From contig JASLXW010000235.1 of the NCBI GenBank assembly GCA_030740135.1, positions 1 to 6,472 of the forward strand: a stretch of 6,472 bases of DNA, given 5' to 3'. Below the pieces are notes generated by a model that saw only the letters and a program-made list of their open reading frames with translations, did not search any database and was not told the origin of the DNA. The position numbers and the translations under genes were made by a program. Positions 5,978-6,472 of the stretch are shown piece after piece (the first letter of the stretch is position 1; every line of letters starts with the position of its first letter). This stretch comes from Nitrospinota bacterium (GTDB taxonomy: Bacteria; UBA8248; JACPRG01).

Positions 5978-6472
5978 CTATTTCCCCGCCTGCGGCAGGA
6001 ATTTGTTCGTGTAAAGGTCCTTTGTTTTGATCCGTCTCTTGAGCGGGGTGTACTTGGTGACCAAGCCGATCGTGTCGTTCATCTTCTTGCGGGTCATCCA
6101 CCCCAGACCGTGCCGCTTCACCCCCTCGTCAATGAGCAGGTTGAGGGCCTCGATGTAATGGCCGTTCACCAGTCTCTTGGTCATGGCCGGGGCGTATTTG
6201 TAGAAGTTGTTCAGGCATTTCTGGGTGTAGATCAGGCAGTGGCCCCAGGCCTCCATGTTGGCCTTGACCCATCGGCGGACCATGTCCGGATTTTGCTTGA
6301 TGGTGTCCTCGTGAACGATCAAGCCGTTGCTGTACACATCGAAGCCGACGTTCGTGTACCGGAACTCGGTAACCGTTTTCCCGGCGTCCCTTCCCTTGCC
6401 CATGTGGGTAACGCCGCCCGTCGTATAGTCCACGATGGCGTCCACCCGCCCGCTCAGCAGGCTGGGGAGCGT
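5978..6472 (-). CDS. ABC transporter substrate-binding protein, NMT1/THI5-like (C-terminal half, partial)
   Basis: The open frame continues in phase through the right edge of the window, so the 164 residues seen are the C-terminal half of a protein usually about 330-350 residues long; the signal peptide and N-terminal lobe lie outside. Visible family features are LPSLLSGRVDAIVDY (the LxxGxVDA segment), SNGLIVHEDTIKQNPD followed by MVRRWVKANMEAW, a helical C-terminal lobe, and the closing DLYTNKFLP typical of periplasmic NMT1/TauA/SsuA-type binding proteins. These deliver small organic compounds (thiamine precursors, sulfonates, nitriles, aromatic acids and others) to an inner-membrane ABC permease. 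An internal GTG at 6445 is not the real start. The permease and ATPase genes would be expected nearby outside the window. Ligand cannot be predicted from this half. Confidence 0.85.
   Translation of the reverse strand, partial: TLPSLLSGRVDAIVDYTTGGVTHMGKGRDAGKTVTEFRYTNVGFDVYSNGLIVHEDTIKQNPDMVRRWVKANMEAWGHCLIYTQKCLNNFYKYAPAMTKRLVNGHYIEALNLLIDEGVKRHGLGWMTRKKMNDTIGLVTKYTPLKRRIKTKDLYTNKFLPQAGK

Noticed and set aside
6445..6445. GTG as the true start of the ABC binding protein
   Set aside because: The frame is open and homologous upstream (LPSLLSGR) to the window edge, and the N-terminal lobe and signal peptide would be missing.

Overview
The window looks like chromosomal or metagenomic-contig DNA from a Gram-negative bacterium with high GC (one sampled 60-base line inside a gene is 65% GC; bases 1-120 count to only 46%). 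The Gram-negative assignment rests on an Omp85/D15-type outer-membrane barrel end and a protein related to the LPS heptose kinase HldA/RfaE1. The mix with an NMT1-type ABC substrate-binding protein and a monocarboxylate-type MFS carrier would fit an environmental proteobacterium or desulfobacterium-like lineage, but the sequence alone does not fix the taxon.

Layout. Bases 1-127 (minus) hold an AT-richer, frameshifted scrap of a DegT/DnrJ/EryC1 sugar aminotransferase. It abuts, without any linker, the last ~125 codons of an outer-membrane beta-barrel protein on the plus strand (129-509), so the point near 120-135 is a rearrangement or an assembly join. At 724-2230 is a decayed ArnT/PMT-type (GT83) membrane glycosyltransferase: good homology at both ends, an internal deletion plus frame change near 1472-1487, an in-frame TGA at 1601, and a missing Asp in the first periplasmic loop. 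At 2327-3310 is a PfkB-fold HldA-like protein with many altered signature motifs. It is followed 36 bases later by an inositol-monophosphatase-family phosphatase (3347-4282), whose metal site is complete. A 12-TM MFS carrier (4457-5710) faces, convergently, the C-terminal half of an ABC transporter substrate-binding protein (5978-6472, minus), which has a good intrinsic terminator at 5912-5937.

How they fit together. The glycosyltransferase remnant, HldA-like protein and phosphatase run in one direction and read as the remains of a surface-sugar (LPS or lipid glycosylation) cluster. The MFS carrier and the ABC binding protein look like separate small-molecule uptake genes. No RNA gene, CRISPR array, insertion sequence or clearly new defence or mobile system is visible. 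The points most worth a second look are the altered active site of the HldA-like protein next to an intact phosphatase, and the broken glycosyltransferase.
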